From positions 1,292,501 to 1,356,500 of the forward strand of contig NZ_AP023321.1 of the NCBI RefSeq assembly GCF_015140235.1: a stretch of DNA of 64,000 nt, read 5' to 3'. Below the pieces are notes generated by a model. That model made no database searches. It saw only the letters and a list, made by a program, of their open reading frames with translations, and had not been told where the DNA came from. The DNA is from Solibaculum mannosilyticum (lineage in GTDB: Bacteria > Bacillota > Clostridia > Oscillospirales > Acutalibacteraceae). Positions 25,337 through 34,116 of this stretch are shown here, piece by piece. The position numbers and the translations under genes were made by a program. The stretch's first letter is position 1. Every line of letters starts with the position of its first letter.

Positions 25337-26245
25337 ATGAACATCAGTAAAAATCAATTTGAGGTGCTGGCTTTTATCGAACGGGAAGGTGGACGTAAAA
25401 TAACACAGAGAGAAATCGCCGATGCCATTCATTTTTCCCTGGGGACCACCAACAAAGCCTTTGGTGAATTGGAAGAGCTTGGACTCATCGCCATCGACAG
25501 CCACAAAAAAGTGCAGATTACAAAACAAGGATTATATGCTTTAGAACCTTATCGCGTCAAACGGGCGGTGGTGATTGCTGCAGGATTTGGATCTAGAATG
25601 GTACCCATCACCCTCAATACTCCAAAACCTCTGGTCCGTGTCCACGGTAAGATGATTGTAGAAACTCTGCTAGATGCCATCGTAGCTGCGGGAATTCCTG
25701 AAATCGTATTGGTGCGAGGATATCTTTGGGAACAATTTGATGTTTTAAAACATAAGTATCCAAACATCCATTTTATTTATAATCCCCTTTTTAACGAAGC
25801 CAATAACATTTCTTCAGCATGGCTTGCCAAGGATCTTTTACAGAATGCCTATGTTTGTGAAGCCGATCTTTTGCTCAGCAACCTTCACCTGATTCGTAAG
25901 TACGAGTATTGTTCCAACTACTTGGGGCAGTATAAAGACGTCACTGATGATTGGTGTTTTATGGTTAAGAGCGGCGTTATTCGGGATCTCCAAGTAGGCG
26001 GCCGGGACTGTTATCATATGTACGGCATCTCCTATTGGGATGCGCAAGATGGAGCTAAATTGGCTCAAGACATCGATAATGTATATAAAATGCCCGGTGG
26101 TAAAGAGAAGTATTGGGATGAGGTCGCTCTCCGGGTATGCAGCAAAAATTATCATGTGGAAGTCCGTCCTTGCTTTGAAGGGGATATTGTAGAAATCGAT
26201 ACCTTTAATGAGCTTAAAAAAATCGATCCTGTTTATGATATGTAG
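25337..26245 (+). CDS. Winged-helix / phosphocholine cytidylyltransferase fusion (LicC-like)
   Basis: A 302-aa two-domain protein. Residues 1-70 are a MarR/Lrp-like winged helix (TQREIADAIHFSLGTTNKAFGELEELGLI). Residues 75-302 are a nucleotidyltransferase of the LicC type: VVIAAGFGSRMVPITLNTPKPLVRV (activated-sugar/choline pyrophosphorylase signature), YNPLFNEANNISSAWLAKD and CEADLLL. LicC makes CDP-choline for phosphocholine decoration of the cell envelope. No licA, licB or licD genes lie nearby. The fused HTH suggests that substrate state could feed back on transcription; this is inference. The start ATG 25337 has GGGG upstream. Confidence 0.85.
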   Translation: MNISKNQFEVLAFIEREGGRKITQREIADAIHFSLGTTNKAFGELEELGLIAIDSHKKVQITKQGLYALEPYRVKRAVVIAAGFGSRMVPITLNTPKPLVRVHGKMIVETLLDAIVAAGIPEIVLVRGYLWEQFDVLKHKYPNIHFIYNPLFNEANNISSAWLAKDLLQNAYVCEADLLLSNLHLIRKYEYCSNYLGQYKDVTDDWCFMVKSGVIRDLQVGGRDCYHMYGISYWDAQDGAKLAQDIDNVYKMPGGKEKYWDEVALRVCSKNYHVEVRPCFEGDIVEIDTFNELKKIDPVYDM

Positions 26246-26247
26246 AC

Positions 26248-26293
26248 AAATAAAAGAACCTATCCTATTTAAGTAGGATAGGTTCTTTTATTT
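26248..26293. terminator. Bidirectional terminator, licC-like / ndk
   Basis: A 20-bp perfect stem (AAATAAAAGAACCTATCCTA and complement) with a short loop; symmetric, so it serves both convergent genes. Confidence 0.92.
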
Positions 26294-26304
26294 CGTAAAA
26301 TCTT

Positions 26305-26784
26305 TTATTCTGCCTTATTGAAATAACGCTGAGCAATTTCGTCGCCAAACCAGATAGCAGTTTCTGTGCGGAATGCTTCCTCGCAGTCGCTGGCATGAAT
26401 CAAGTTTTCACAGCAACGATCCTCATCGATCGAACGCTGGAGAGAATCAATTCCCAGGTCTCCACGGATGGTGCCTTTTTCCGCCTTCGACGGATCGGTA
26501 GCGCCTACGATACTGCGGATACGGGGAATGAGATCGCTGCCCTCACCCTTGACCACAATAGGCATCACCGGCTGGTCTACAAAATAGCGGACAGCTCTGC
26601 GACGGAAGGTATCTCCCAACTTTTCAATGACCTCTGCGTAGTGTTTGCAAATGACATCTTCTTTTGCCTTCTGGTAACCTACCAGTTCCAGTTCGATGCC
26701 GCCCTTTTTTAAGTAAGACAGTACCTCTACCGCCAGTTCTCGATTCAAAGCATCGGGCTTGAGCATAATAAAACTATAGTTCAT
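26305..26784 (-). CDS. ndk: Nucleoside diphosphate kinase
   Basis: Transfers the gamma phosphate between NTPs and NDPs through a phospho-His. It is 159 aa, slightly longer than the usual 130-150. It has the N-terminal FIMLKPDALNRELAVEVLSY, GATDPSKAEKGTIRGDLGID, and the active-site ENLIHASDCEEAF with catalytic His. A few residues before the HASD motif (SLQRSIDEDRCC) form an insert relative to the canonical NxIHGSD spacing, as in some clostridial Ndks. The start ATG 26784 follows GGAGG. Confidence 0.92.
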   Translation of the reverse strand: MNYSFIMLKPDALNRELAVEVLSYLKKGGIELELVGYQKAKEDVICKHYAEVIEKLGDTFRRRAVRYFVDQPVMPIVVKGEGSDLIPRIRSIVGATDPSKAEKGTIRGDLGIDSLQRSIDEDRCCENLIHASDCEEAFRTETAIWFGDEIAQRYFNKAE

Positions 26785-26868
26785 ACTGCGAATCCTCCAC
26801 ACATTTGTTTTCTCATATTGTACCACTGACTTATACCCGGAATCAAGATACCGTAACAAAATCTTCCA

Positions 26869-27237
26869 TTACTCTTTGTTTGGGATCACTTCCAGCCAAT
26901 ATCCATCCGGATCGGCGATAAAGTAAATACCCATATCGGGATTTTCAAAACAGATGCATCCCATCTCCTGATGCATGGCATGAGCCTTATCATAATCGTC
27001 GGCTGTAAAGGCCAAATGAATCTCGTTGTCCCCTAAGTTATACGGTTCCGTGCGATCCCGCAGCCAAGTCAGCTCCAACAAATGCGGAGTTTTCCCGTCG
27101 GTCAGATAGACGATAATGAAGCTACCGTCGGGTGGCACAATACGCCGCTGTTCAGTGAGTCCCAAAGCCTTCTTGTAAAAATCAAGGCTCTTTTCCAGAT
27201 CAAATACATTCAAATTATTGTGGGCAAAGGTAAACAT
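26869..27237 (-). CDS. VOC family protein (glyoxalase I-like)
   Basis: A 122-aa vicinal-oxygen-chelate protein with two beta-alpha-beta-beta-beta modules: HNNLNVFDLEKSLDFYKKALGL at the start and IHLAFTADDYDKAH in the second. Metal-ligand positions are H6, E56 region (LLELTW), H74 and E116 (WLEVIP), a full glyoxalase-I-like set. Lactoylglutathione lyase or another VOC activity cannot be separated by sequence. The start follows GGAGGTC; it ends 85 bp upstream of ndk on the same strand. Confidence 0.88.
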   Translation of the reverse strand: MFTFAHNNLNVFDLEKSLDFYKKALGLTEQRRIVPPDGSFIIVYLTDGKTPHLLELTWLRDRTEPYNLGDNEIHLAFTADDYDKAHAMHQEMGCICFENPDMGIYFIADPDGYWLEVIPNKE

Positions 27238-27252
27238 AAATAGACCTCCTCC

Positions 27253-27657
27253 TTACTCCGACTGGCTGGACTGCTCCAAATAATCCTCCGCATGATCCCG
27301 CCAATCATAGGTATCGTTCTCCACATCCAATTGGATCCCATTGATGGACACCGTAGTATTAGTAGACCAGGTGACCTCCGCATCCGACTGCCCAATCTGC
27401 CAAAAAATATTTTTTCGTTTGCCGTCCTCTTTGCTCCACAGTTCCCCGCGGACGGCATCTCCCATTTTATCGTTGGAGACGCAGTATATAGTGATACTGT
27501 AAGCCGATGTCGGCGAAGGGTATTCCCCAACCTTGGAGCCCTCCGGCAGATGATCCAAACCATCAAAGAGGGTATGATAGAGCGAAATTCCCAGCACGGC
27601 CAGCAGCACCACAAATGCCGCTAGGATGGCAAAAACAATGGCGTTTTTTCGTTGCAC
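27253..27657 (-). CDS. DUF5412-like membrane-anchored protein
   Basis: A 134-aa protein with one N-terminal membrane helix (AIVFAILAAFVVLLAVLGISLY) and an extracytoplasmic domain with YPSPTSAYSITIYCVSND, RGELW and SINGIQLDVENDTYDWR, the pattern of DUF5412 proteins. Function unknown. The start is GTG 27657 behind GGAGGGATC. It lies 15 bp upstream of the VOC gene. Confidence 0.72.
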   Translation of the reverse strand: MQRKNAIVFAILAAFVVLLAVLGISLYHTLFDGLDHLPEGSKVGEYPSPTSAYSITIYCVSNDKMGDAVRGELWSKEDGKRKNIFWQIGQSDAEVTWSTNTTVSINGIQLDVENDTYDWRDHAEDYLEQSSQSE

Positions 27658-27715
27658 TCCGATCCCTCCCTTGGGCTTTTTCTATGGTACCACAGCCATT
27701 CCTCGAATTCAACTA

Positions 27716-27754
27716 AAAAATGGGATAGGCTTCCAAAGGACCTATCCCATTTTT
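27716..27754. terminator. Terminator after the permease gene
   Basis: AAAAATGGGATAGG and CCTATCCCATTTTT form a perfect 14-bp stem with an 11-nt loop, immediately past the stop of the gene at 27761 (minus strand); symmetric. Confidence 0.9.
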
Positions 27755-27760
27755 ATTTTC

Positions 27761-28957
27761 TTATTCACGTCTTAGGGCATCCACAGGCTTTAGCCGCGAT
27801 GCTTTAATAGCTGGATACACACCGAATATAATGCCTGTCAACATCGAGAACCCCACCGCTCCCAGAACAAACGGCATACTGATGACATACTGAAGTCCAA
27901 TCGCGCCTGCTCCTACGAAGGAAACCAACAATCCAAATGACGCCCCCACAATGCTGCCAATGGCTGTAAGACAAATGGCTTCTATCAAAAACTCCGCCCA
28001 GATCAATCCGCTGCGAGCGCCGATGGCTTTCTTGATTCCGATTTCCCTAGTTCGTTCGGTTACCGACACCAGCATAATGGTCATGATCCCTAAACCCGCT
28101 ACCAATAAGGAAATAGCGCCGATAGCCGATAAGATCCAGGTTACAATGTCCATCATGGCTGAGAGACGATCCTTTTGTTTTGCCAGATTCTGCGTCTCAT
28201 AAGCGCCGTCTACCCCATTGATCTCATCCAAAGTGGAGACGATGCTGTCGGCCGTCTGATCCACTTGGTTTTGATCGGTGTTGTCCACTTTAATGGCGAT
28301 TTGATCGAACTTATCCTGTCCGATGCCCTGTTGTAAGGAAGAATAGGGCACATACACAAAGGACGGTGCATAATTGCCGATGACGTTTTGCAGGATACTG
28401 CTCCCTGCTTCCACAATGCCTACAATTTCAAAAGTCTCATATTGGCCTTGGATGAGCACTTCCAGCTCTTTGCCCACAATATTTTCGCGTCCATAAACTT
28501 CCTTTGCAAAATTTTGATCCACCATACACACTTTGCCTGAATTTTGAATATCCGACCGGCTGATAATTCTTCCATGCAGAAGATTTAAAGAAATTACCTG
28601 ATTGGCGCCGGCATCGATACCCCATACGATGGAATTGCTCTGCTGTCCTCGAAGGCTGACGCGGGTAGAGTATACCACAATAGGCATGGCATCCTCCACC
28701 GTAGGAATCTGGCGGATGGCCTCCAGATCGCTGGAACGAAGCTTGATACTTTGATCGGTACTGGTGGATGCACTGACCAGCAATCCACCCAGCCCCATGT
28801 TTTCCATCTCTGCACTGACGGCCAGTTTGCCGCTGTCCCCAATGGCGCCGATGATGACCACGGATGCAATGCCGATGGCGATGCTGGCTACAGTCAATCC
28901 CGTCCTCATCCGTTTTCGGATAAGATTGCGCAGAGCAGAACGAAACAACTCAATCAC
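27761..28957 (-). CDS. MacB/FtsX-type ABC transporter permease
   Basis: A 398-aa permease with the FtsX/MacB layout: one N-terminal helix (TGLTVASIAIGIASVVIIGAI), a large extracytoplasmic MacB_PCD domain (about 45-270), and three C-terminal helices with the ERTREIGIKKAIGAR signature. It starts with GTG 28957, overlapping the end of the adaptor gene by 8 bp. MacB-like systems need a LolD-type ATPase; none is adjacent. Substrate unknown (peptide, antibiotic or lipid export are typical). Confidence 0.9.
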   Translation of the reverse strand: MIELFRSALRNLIRKRMRTGLTVASIAIGIASVVIIGAIGDSGKLAVSAEMENMGLGGLLVSASTSTDQSIKLRSSDLEAIRQIPTVEDAMPIVVYSTRVSLRGQQSNSIVWGIDAGANQVISLNLLHGRIISRSDIQNSGKVCMVDQNFAKEVYGRENIVGKELEVLIQGQYETFEIVGIVEAGSSILQNVIGNYAPSFVYVPYSSLQQGIGQDKFDQIAIKVDNTDQNQVDQTADSIVSTLDEINGVDGAYETQNLAKQKDRLSAMMDIVTWILSAIGAISLLVAGLGIMTIMLVSVTERTREIGIKKAIGARSGLIWAEFLIEAICLTAIGSIVGASFGLLVSFVGAGAIGLQYVISMPFVLGAVGFSMLTGIIFGVYPAIKASRLKPVDALRRE

Positions 28958-29963
28958 TGGACGACACCTCTCCCCTATCCGTGACCCTAACCCCGTCGGT
29001 CACATCATCGGGATTTTGAATGACATGGCATCCTTCCCTCAATCCGGATACAATTTCTACGCTGTCCTCAAATTCCTGGCCGGTTAATACATCGGCCCTT
29101 CTCGCACGTCCGGCCGACTTGATATACACATACTCCTTTCCATCGTCATCCTGGGCGATGCATTCATAGGGGAGTGTAAAGACTTCAGAGACATCGGATG
29201 TCATAATTTTGGCTTTGATATTGTAGTTGGGTTTGAGATCATTGTCGGGATTCTGGATGGATACCAAAGCATCCACTACTGTTTCATATCCGGCTCCCTG
29301 GATTTGCTGGCGGGCGGAAGGGAAAATCTTCATGATTTTACCGGTGTATTCCTTCCCTTCAAAGGCGTTTCCGGTGATGGAAACGGTTTGTCCCAATGTA
29401 ACTTCCTGCATCTGATTTTCTCCGATGGAGATTTTTACCTGCAGCTGATTGAGATCCGATATGGTAGCCACCGGTTGTCCCGCCGTGGTCAGGCTGCCGG
29501 ATGAGGCGTTGATGGCGGTAACTACGCCGTCGATGGGTGCCGTCACCTCCTGTGGTACTTCGTCCACCCAATCGGATACAGACGAGCTGTCCGGTATCGA
29601 CGTCGATGTGCTTCCAAACTGGCTGAGCACTTCTTCGCTGGCTCCCAGTCCGGCCAATCCAGATCCATAGGTCAGCATCGCCTGAGTGGCTGATTGATCC
29701 ACCTGGAACAGGACCTGTCCCTTTTTTACCGTATCTCCCACCTCTACCTTGACGTTGGATGCCATTACCGGCATATCCAGATAAATGTCTCGGCGCTTAG
29801 TCTCCTCGATCTTGCCGCTGCAGCTGACGGTACTTTCGGTTTCTTCCTTGGCCAGTGTGATGGTCTGTACCTCTACAACCTTTTCCGACGTCCAACTGGA
29901 ATACACAAAAGAAAAAGTCAAGAGCAACACCGTCACTACAGCCAATGCAACATATTTTTTCAT
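28950..29963 (-). CDS. MacA/HlyD-type periplasmic-adaptor-like protein
   Basis: A 337-aa membrane-fusion-type protein with an N-terminal membrane helix (YVALAVVTVLLLTFSFVYSS), a split lipoyl/barrel-sandwich domain (PVMASNVKVEVGDTVKKGQVLF and APIDGVVTAINASSGSL) and a beta-barrel domain. The coiled-coil hairpin between the lipoyl halves is very short. The start ATG 29963 lies behind GGGAGGA. With the downstream permease it forms a MacAB-like exporter lacking its ATPase subunit in this locus. Confidence 0.88.
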   Translation of the reverse strand: MKKYVALAVVTVLLLTFSFVYSSWTSEKVVEVQTITLAKEETESTVSCSGKIEETKRRDIYLDMPVMASNVKVEVGDTVKKGQVLFQVDQSATQAMLTYGSGLAGLGASEEVLSQFGSTSTSIPDSSSVSDWVDEVPQEVTAPIDGVVTAINASSGSLTTAGQPVATISDLNQLQVKISIGENQMQEVTLGQTVSITGNAFEGKEYTGKIMKIFPSARQQIQGAGYETVVDALVSIQNPDNDLKPNYNIKAKIMTSDVSEVFTLPYECIAQDDDGKEYVYIKSAGRARRADVLTGQEFEDSVEIVSGLREGCHVIQNPDDVTDGVRVTDRGEVSSSD

Positions 29964-30107
29964 ACAAAAAATCCTCCCATCCATTCAAAACCTATTGTTT
30001 GAACAGAGGAAGGTTTTTATGTTGCCCTAGAGGCACTTTTTTCACAGGAATAATGTAACAGGAATTTTTCCATACTATATTGGAATCGAAAAAAGAGGTG
30101 GTTTGCT

Positions 30108-30311
30108 TTGAGTATCATTCCGTGCAGCGCCGACTGCAAGTACCAAATGGATGGATACTGCACCTTGGATCGTCCGACTACAGTCAACAATCTTTTGGAT
30201 TACGGTTGTGCCCATTACATCCCGCGGGCAGAGGAGAACCTGGCCGACCTATATCCGCGTTCACCCAACCACGGCATCGAAGGCTTGCCGGATGGTCCGG
30301 ACACCCAGTAA
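30108..30311 (+). CDS. Small conserved Cys-rich protein
   Basis: A 67-aa protein with the CSADCKYQMDGYCTLD pattern and a second Cys/His pair (YGCAHYI), likely a small metal-binding module. Similar short clostridial proteins are common and often mis-labelled hydroxymyristoyl-ACP dehydratase. The start is TTG 30108 behind GAGGTGG. Its last 51 bp overlap the end of convergent radA, which is unusual. Confidence 0.65.
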   Translation: MSIIPCSADCKYQMDGYCTLDRPTTVNNLLDYGCAHYIPRAEENLADLYPRSPNHGIEGLPDGPDTQ

Positions 30312-31637
30312 TTCCACCCCTTCGGGTACGGCGCATTCTAGATTTTTCAAGTTGTGGCGGGGTAAGACAATGCGGGTAAATCCCAGACGGGCGGCTTCAC
30401 TGATCCGGGCGGCTGCATGGCCTACCGCTCGGATCTCTCCCGCCAGACCTACTTCGCCAAAGGCGATTACCCGGTCGTCTACCGCTTGATCCTTGAGGCT
30501 GGATACCAAAGAAAGGGCCACCGTCAAATCAGCAGCCGGTTCGTCTAATTTTAGGCCGCCTACCACGTTGATATAAGCATCCTGATTGCCAAAAAAGTAT
30601 CCCGCCCGTTTTTCCAGTACCGCCAGCAATAGCGACAAACGGTTGTAGTCAAACCCAGTGGACATTCTCCTTGGATTGCCAAACCCAGTGGGCGTCACGA
30701 GCCCCTGCACTTCAGCCAGGATGGGACGGGAGCCTTCCATCACACAGGCCACACAGGTGCCAGAGACATTCTTCGGGCGGCCGGATAACAACATCATCGA
30801 AGGGTTCGGCACTTCACAAAGCCCGGTATCCCGCATCTCAAAAACGCCGATTTCATTGGTGGAGCCATACCGGTTTTTAACCGCCCGCAGCAGACGATAC
30901 GAGAGGTTTCGTTCCCCTTCAAAGGTCAGCACTGTGTCTACAATGTGTTCTAAGACTTTAGGGCCGGCAATGGCGCCATCCTTGTTGACGTGTCCTACTA
31001 AAAATACCGGAATATCCATACCTTTTGCAGCGCGCATCAGGAGATTGGTGCATTCCCTGACCTGGGTAACACTGCCCGGCGAAGACGTCACGGCCGCACA
31101 ATTCATGGTCTGGATGGAGTCGACAATCACAATGTCCGGCGAGACTGCCCGCATCTGTTCCACCACCGATTCCAGGCTGGTTTCCGCTAGGATCATCAGG
31201 CCGTCGGCGTTGACCCCCAGCCGGTTTGCTCGAAGCTTCAACTGATGTCCCGACTCTTCTCCCGATACATAAAGGACGGTCATATTCTCTCCCAGCGTTT
31301 TGCAGATTTGCATGAGCAAAGTAGATTTGCCAATGCCCGGTTCTCCACCCAAAAGTACCAGTGATCCTTTGACAAGGCCTCCGCCCAGCACCCGGTCCAG
31401 CTCCGGCATCCCGGTTCCATATCGTTTTTCCCCTTCCTGGAGGCTGAGATCCCTTAGATAAACTGCCCGTGCCGTCGCCGGACGTGCTCCTGTGGAACCT
31501 ATCACCGAACCGACTGATGCAGAAAGTTCCTCCTGCATGGTATTCCACTGGCCACATCCCGGGCATTTACCGTACCATTTGGAGGCCTCATATCCGCATT
31601 CACTGCAGCAATAGATCACTTTACTTTTTCCTGCCAT
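30261..31637 (-). CDS. radA: DNA repair protein RadA
   Basis: A 458-aa RecA-like ATPase that promotes branch migration in recombination. Domains in order: N-terminal C4 zinc finger (CSECGYEASKWYGKCPGC), Walker A LGGEPGIGKSTL (about 97), the RadA-specific KNRYGSTNEIGVF, and a C-terminal Lon-like domain (DAYINVVGGLKLDEPAADL, GEVGLAGEIR). Complete. The start ATG 31637 follows AAAGGA. Confidence 0.97.
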   Translation of the reverse strand: MAGKSKVIYCCSECGYEASKWYGKCPGCGQWNTMQEELSASVGSVIGSTGARPATARAVYLRDLSLQEGEKRYGTGMPELDRVLGGGLVKGSLVLLGGEPGIGKSTLLMQICKTLGENMTVLYVSGEESGHQLKLRANRLGVNADGLMILAETSLESVVEQMRAVSPDIVIVDSIQTMNCAAVTSSPGSVTQVRECTNLLMRAAKGMDIPVFLVGHVNKDGAIAGPKVLEHIVDTVLTFEGERNLSYRLLRAVKNRYGSTNEIGVFEMRDTGLCEVPNPSMMLLSGRPKNVSGTCVACVMEGSRPILAEVQGLVTPTGFGNPRRMSTGFDYNRLSLLLAVLEKRAGYFFGNQDAYINVVGGLKLDEPAADLTVALSLVSSLKDQAVDDRVIAFGEVGLAGEIRAVGHAAARISEAARLGFTRIVLPRHNLKNLECAVPEGVELLGVRTIRQAFDAVVG

Positions 31638-31699
31638 GTTTTATCAATTCCTTTCCCCTCTGTTAAACGATTTCAGGAGGGCACCCTTTTTGATTTCAT

Positions 31700-32515
31700 T
31701 TACGTCACCGATTGAGCTGTCGATGTCACTGGAGATTGGCTCTCCTCCTGCGATACACTGGGTTCCGAGAATCCGGCACCTGAACCAGCTCCATCGCCGC
31801 CCTCCAGTCCTTTTGACTGGGTGATGCCGCAGAAAATGGCAAACGCTAATTTGCTTTGATATTCCGGAGTGACCAGTTTTGCTTCTTCCTCCCAATTGGA
31901 CAGGAATCCGCATTCCACCACCACTGCCGGTGTTTTAGCATGCTCCAACAGATAAGCGCCTTTGGCCATAGGTTTAATAACACGGTTGTTATCCGGCTGG
32001 AGCTGTGAAATCAATTGCTGCTGGATAGACTGGGCCAATGTCTCACTAAACGGATGGTTGACTGAATAAAACACCTGAGAGCCGCTGTACTGACTTTGAG
32101 GAAATTTGTTTTGATGGATGCTGACAAAGAAACTATCGGGATGCTCTTCCAGAATTTTGAGACGATTATGGATATCGGATACCTTTTTCTCCCGTACAGT
32201 ATTGGCAGAAGAATCGTGAATAGAAATATCCTCCTCACGCGTCATAACCACCTGATAACCCGCCATACGCAGCATATCCCGAAGATTAAGAGCCACCGCC
32301 AGATTAACGTCCTTTTCTACGCTGCCTCCGCCGCCTGTGGCTCCTCCATCCATACCGCCGTGTCCTGGATCCAGTACGATGGTTTTACACTGCGCCACTT
32401 GGGCCGATGAGACATCTTCAGCCGGAGGTGATATTTGGTACCACACCACCGCTGTCGCCACCAGCATAAGCGATATCATAATACATGCAATTGTCTTTCT
32501 TGATTTAACCTTCAA
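31700..32515 (-). CDS. cwlD: N-acetylmuramoyl-L-alanine amidase, CwlD-like
   Basis: A 271-aa zinc amidase (Amidase_3). An N-terminal membrane anchor/signal (IACIMISLMLVATAVVWYQI) is followed by VLDPGHGGMDGGA (zinc His), EKDVNLAVALNLRDML, SIHQN (second His) and VVVECGFLSN (catalytic Glu). CwlD removes peptides from muramic acid during spore cortex synthesis, enabling muramic-lactam formation. The Ser/Gln-rich C-terminal 30 residues are an extension. The start is TTG 32515 behind GGAGGTGA. The spore role is inferred from the family and from the other sporulation genes here. Confidence 0.87.
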   Translation of the reverse strand: MKVKSRKTIACIMISLMLVATAVVWYQISPPAEDVSSAQVAQCKTIVLDPGHGGMDGGATGGGGSVEKDVNLAVALNLRDMLRMAGYQVVMTREEDISIHDSSANTVREKKVSDIHNRLKILEEHPDSFFVSIHQNKFPQSQYSGSQVFYSVNHPFSETLAQSIQQQLISQLQPDNNRVIKPMAKGAYLLEHAKTPAVVVECGFLSNWEEEAKLVTPEYQSKLAFAIFCGITQSKGLEGGDGAGSGAGFSEPSVSQEESQSPVTSTAQSVT

Positions 32516-32699
32516 CGCTCTCACCTCCACACCATGTGTATGCAAATGAGAACGGGAAAATCATTGGTGTTCTTTAAAAGCCGTTTTTGCGACAGATTGA
32601 TTTTATTATAGTATTTTTCCCCCTTTTATACAACCGGAAAGTCATTTTCTCATCCCCCTCATCATTTTGACAAAACCGATTCCTTTTTTCCAGGATTTT

Positions 32700-32708
32700 T
32701 GCTATAAT
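32700..32708 (+). promoter_or_regulatory. Extended -10 promoter of apgM
   Basis: TGCTATAAT, an extended -10, 57 bp before the apgM start. The -35 region is poor. Confidence 0.5.
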
Positions 32709-32764
32709 AGGAACTGGTATTCTCCCATATGGTTCTAATCCAAGCCTACGAAGGATGTGTCAAT

Positions 32765-33991
32765 ATGAAATATGTTGTGGTACTTTGTGACGGAATGGCC
32801 GATTATCCTGTGGATCAATGGGGCGGTCAAACGCCTATGACCCGCGCCAATAAACCTAATATGGATTCCCTCGCCCAACAGGGGGCTGTCGGCTTAGTCA
32901 AGACGGTGCCCGATGGTCTGGCTCCCGGCAGCGATGTGGCCAACCTTTCGGTGATGGGGTACGATCCTTTGAAATATTACACCGGCCGTTCTCCTCTGGA
33001 GGCGGTCAGTATGGGCGTTGAGCTCTCCCCTTCCGATTGGGCGCTCAGGTGTAATTTGGTCACTTTGTCGGATGCCGACCGGTATGAAGATGCTGTCATG
33101 CGGGATTACTGCGCCGGGGATATCTCCTCCCAGGAAGCTGCTGAACTTATCGAATCCATTCAAAAAGAAATGGGCGGGGGGATTTTTGACTTCCATGCCG
33201 GTATTAGTTACCGCCATTGTCTGGTGTGGCATGAAGGGATAGACCCTGGAAAGTTGACACCTCCTCACGATATTTCCGGTCAAGTGGTCGGCCCTTATCT
33301 CAACCACTCCCCGGAGTCTGCCCCTCTCCTCTCTATGATGAAACGCAGCTATGAGATCCTAAAAGATCATCCGGTCAATCAGAAGCGAGTGGCTGAAGGC
33401 AAGCGTCCGGCTAATTCCATCTGGCTGTGGGGGCAGGGGAAAAAGCCCCAGCTTCCCCCCTTTGAGGATGAATTTGGCCTTGTGGGAGGCGTTGTGTCGG
33501 CTGTGGATCTTATCAAAGGCATCGGCTACTGCGCCAAGATGTGGGTGGCAGATGTCAAAGGAGCTACGGGATACATCGATACCAACTTTGAAGGCAAAGC
33601 CAAAGCCGCTTTGGATTTACTGGATGATGGATGCGATTTAGTCTATGTCCATATCGAGGCCCCGGATGAATGTGGACATCGCGGTGAGGCCGACAATAAG
33701 GTGAGAGCGATTGAGATGATCGATTCCCGTCTGCTCGCTCCCCTGCTGAAAGGCTTAGAAGATTATACCAATTATCGTGTTATGATCCTTCCCGATCATC
33801 CCACGCCCCTCTGCACCAGAACGCATGCTTCTGATCCGGTTCCCTTCCTTCTTTATGAAAAGCAAGCACCGGTTTCCTCCAGTGTCGTGCAGTTTAGTGA
33901 GCAGGAGGCGGCTGAAACCAATCTTATGGTAGAACATGGTTCGGATCTTATGCGGATGTTTGTCAGTCCAGATCCATTGCCTCAAGTATAA
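32765..33991 (+). CDS. apgM: Cofactor-independent phosphoglycerate mutase (archaeal type)
   Basis: A 408-aa alkaline-phosphatase-superfamily enzyme interconverting 3- and 2-phosphoglycerate. Motifs: VLCDGMADYP (metal Asp), GSDVANLSVMGYDP (active-site Ser), HIEAPDECGHRGEADNKV and MILPDHPTPL. It is the short aPGAM form rather than the ~510-aa GpmI. Some relatives were annotated as homoserine kinase, but this motif set fits aPGAM. The start ATG 32765 follows GAAGGA. Confidence 0.92.
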   Translation: MKYVVVLCDGMADYPVDQWGGQTPMTRANKPNMDSLAQQGAVGLVKTVPDGLAPGSDVANLSVMGYDPLKYYTGRSPLEAVSMGVELSPSDWALRCNLVTLSDADRYEDAVMRDYCAGDISSQEAAELIESIQKEMGGGIFDFHAGISYRHCLVWHEGIDPGKLTPPHDISGQVVGPYLNHSPESAPLLSMMKRSYEILKDHPVNQKRVAEGKRPANSIWLWGQGKKPQLPPFEDEFGLVGGVVSAVDLIKGIGYCAKMWVADVKGATGYIDTNFEGKAKAALDLLDDGCDLVYVHIEAPDECGHRGEADNKVRAIEMIDSRLLAPLLKGLEDYTNYRVMILPDHPTPLCTRTHASDPVPFLLYEKQAPVSSSVVQFSEQEAAETNLMVEHGSDLMRMFVSPDPLPQV

Positions 33992-34007
33992 GAATTTAAC
34001 ATTTTAA

Positions 34008-34048
34008 AACACCCATCCATTTTACGAACAAAATGGATGGGTGTTTTT
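34008..34048 (+). terminator. Terminator of apgM
   Basis: A 16-bp perfect stem based on ACACCCATCCATTTT with a long T tail. Confidence 0.9.
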
Positions 34049-34060
34049 TTGTGTCATAAA

Positions 34061-34095
34061 AGCAGGGTAGGCATTTGACAAATACCTACCCTGCT
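34061..34095 (-). terminator. Terminator of the S8 protease gene
   Basis: AGCAGGGTAGG and CCTACCCTGCT form an 11-bp perfect stem, followed by TTTT on the minus strand, 22 bp past the stop. Confidence 0.85.
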
Positions 34096-34116
34096 CCTGA
34101 TTTTTAAGGAATACGA

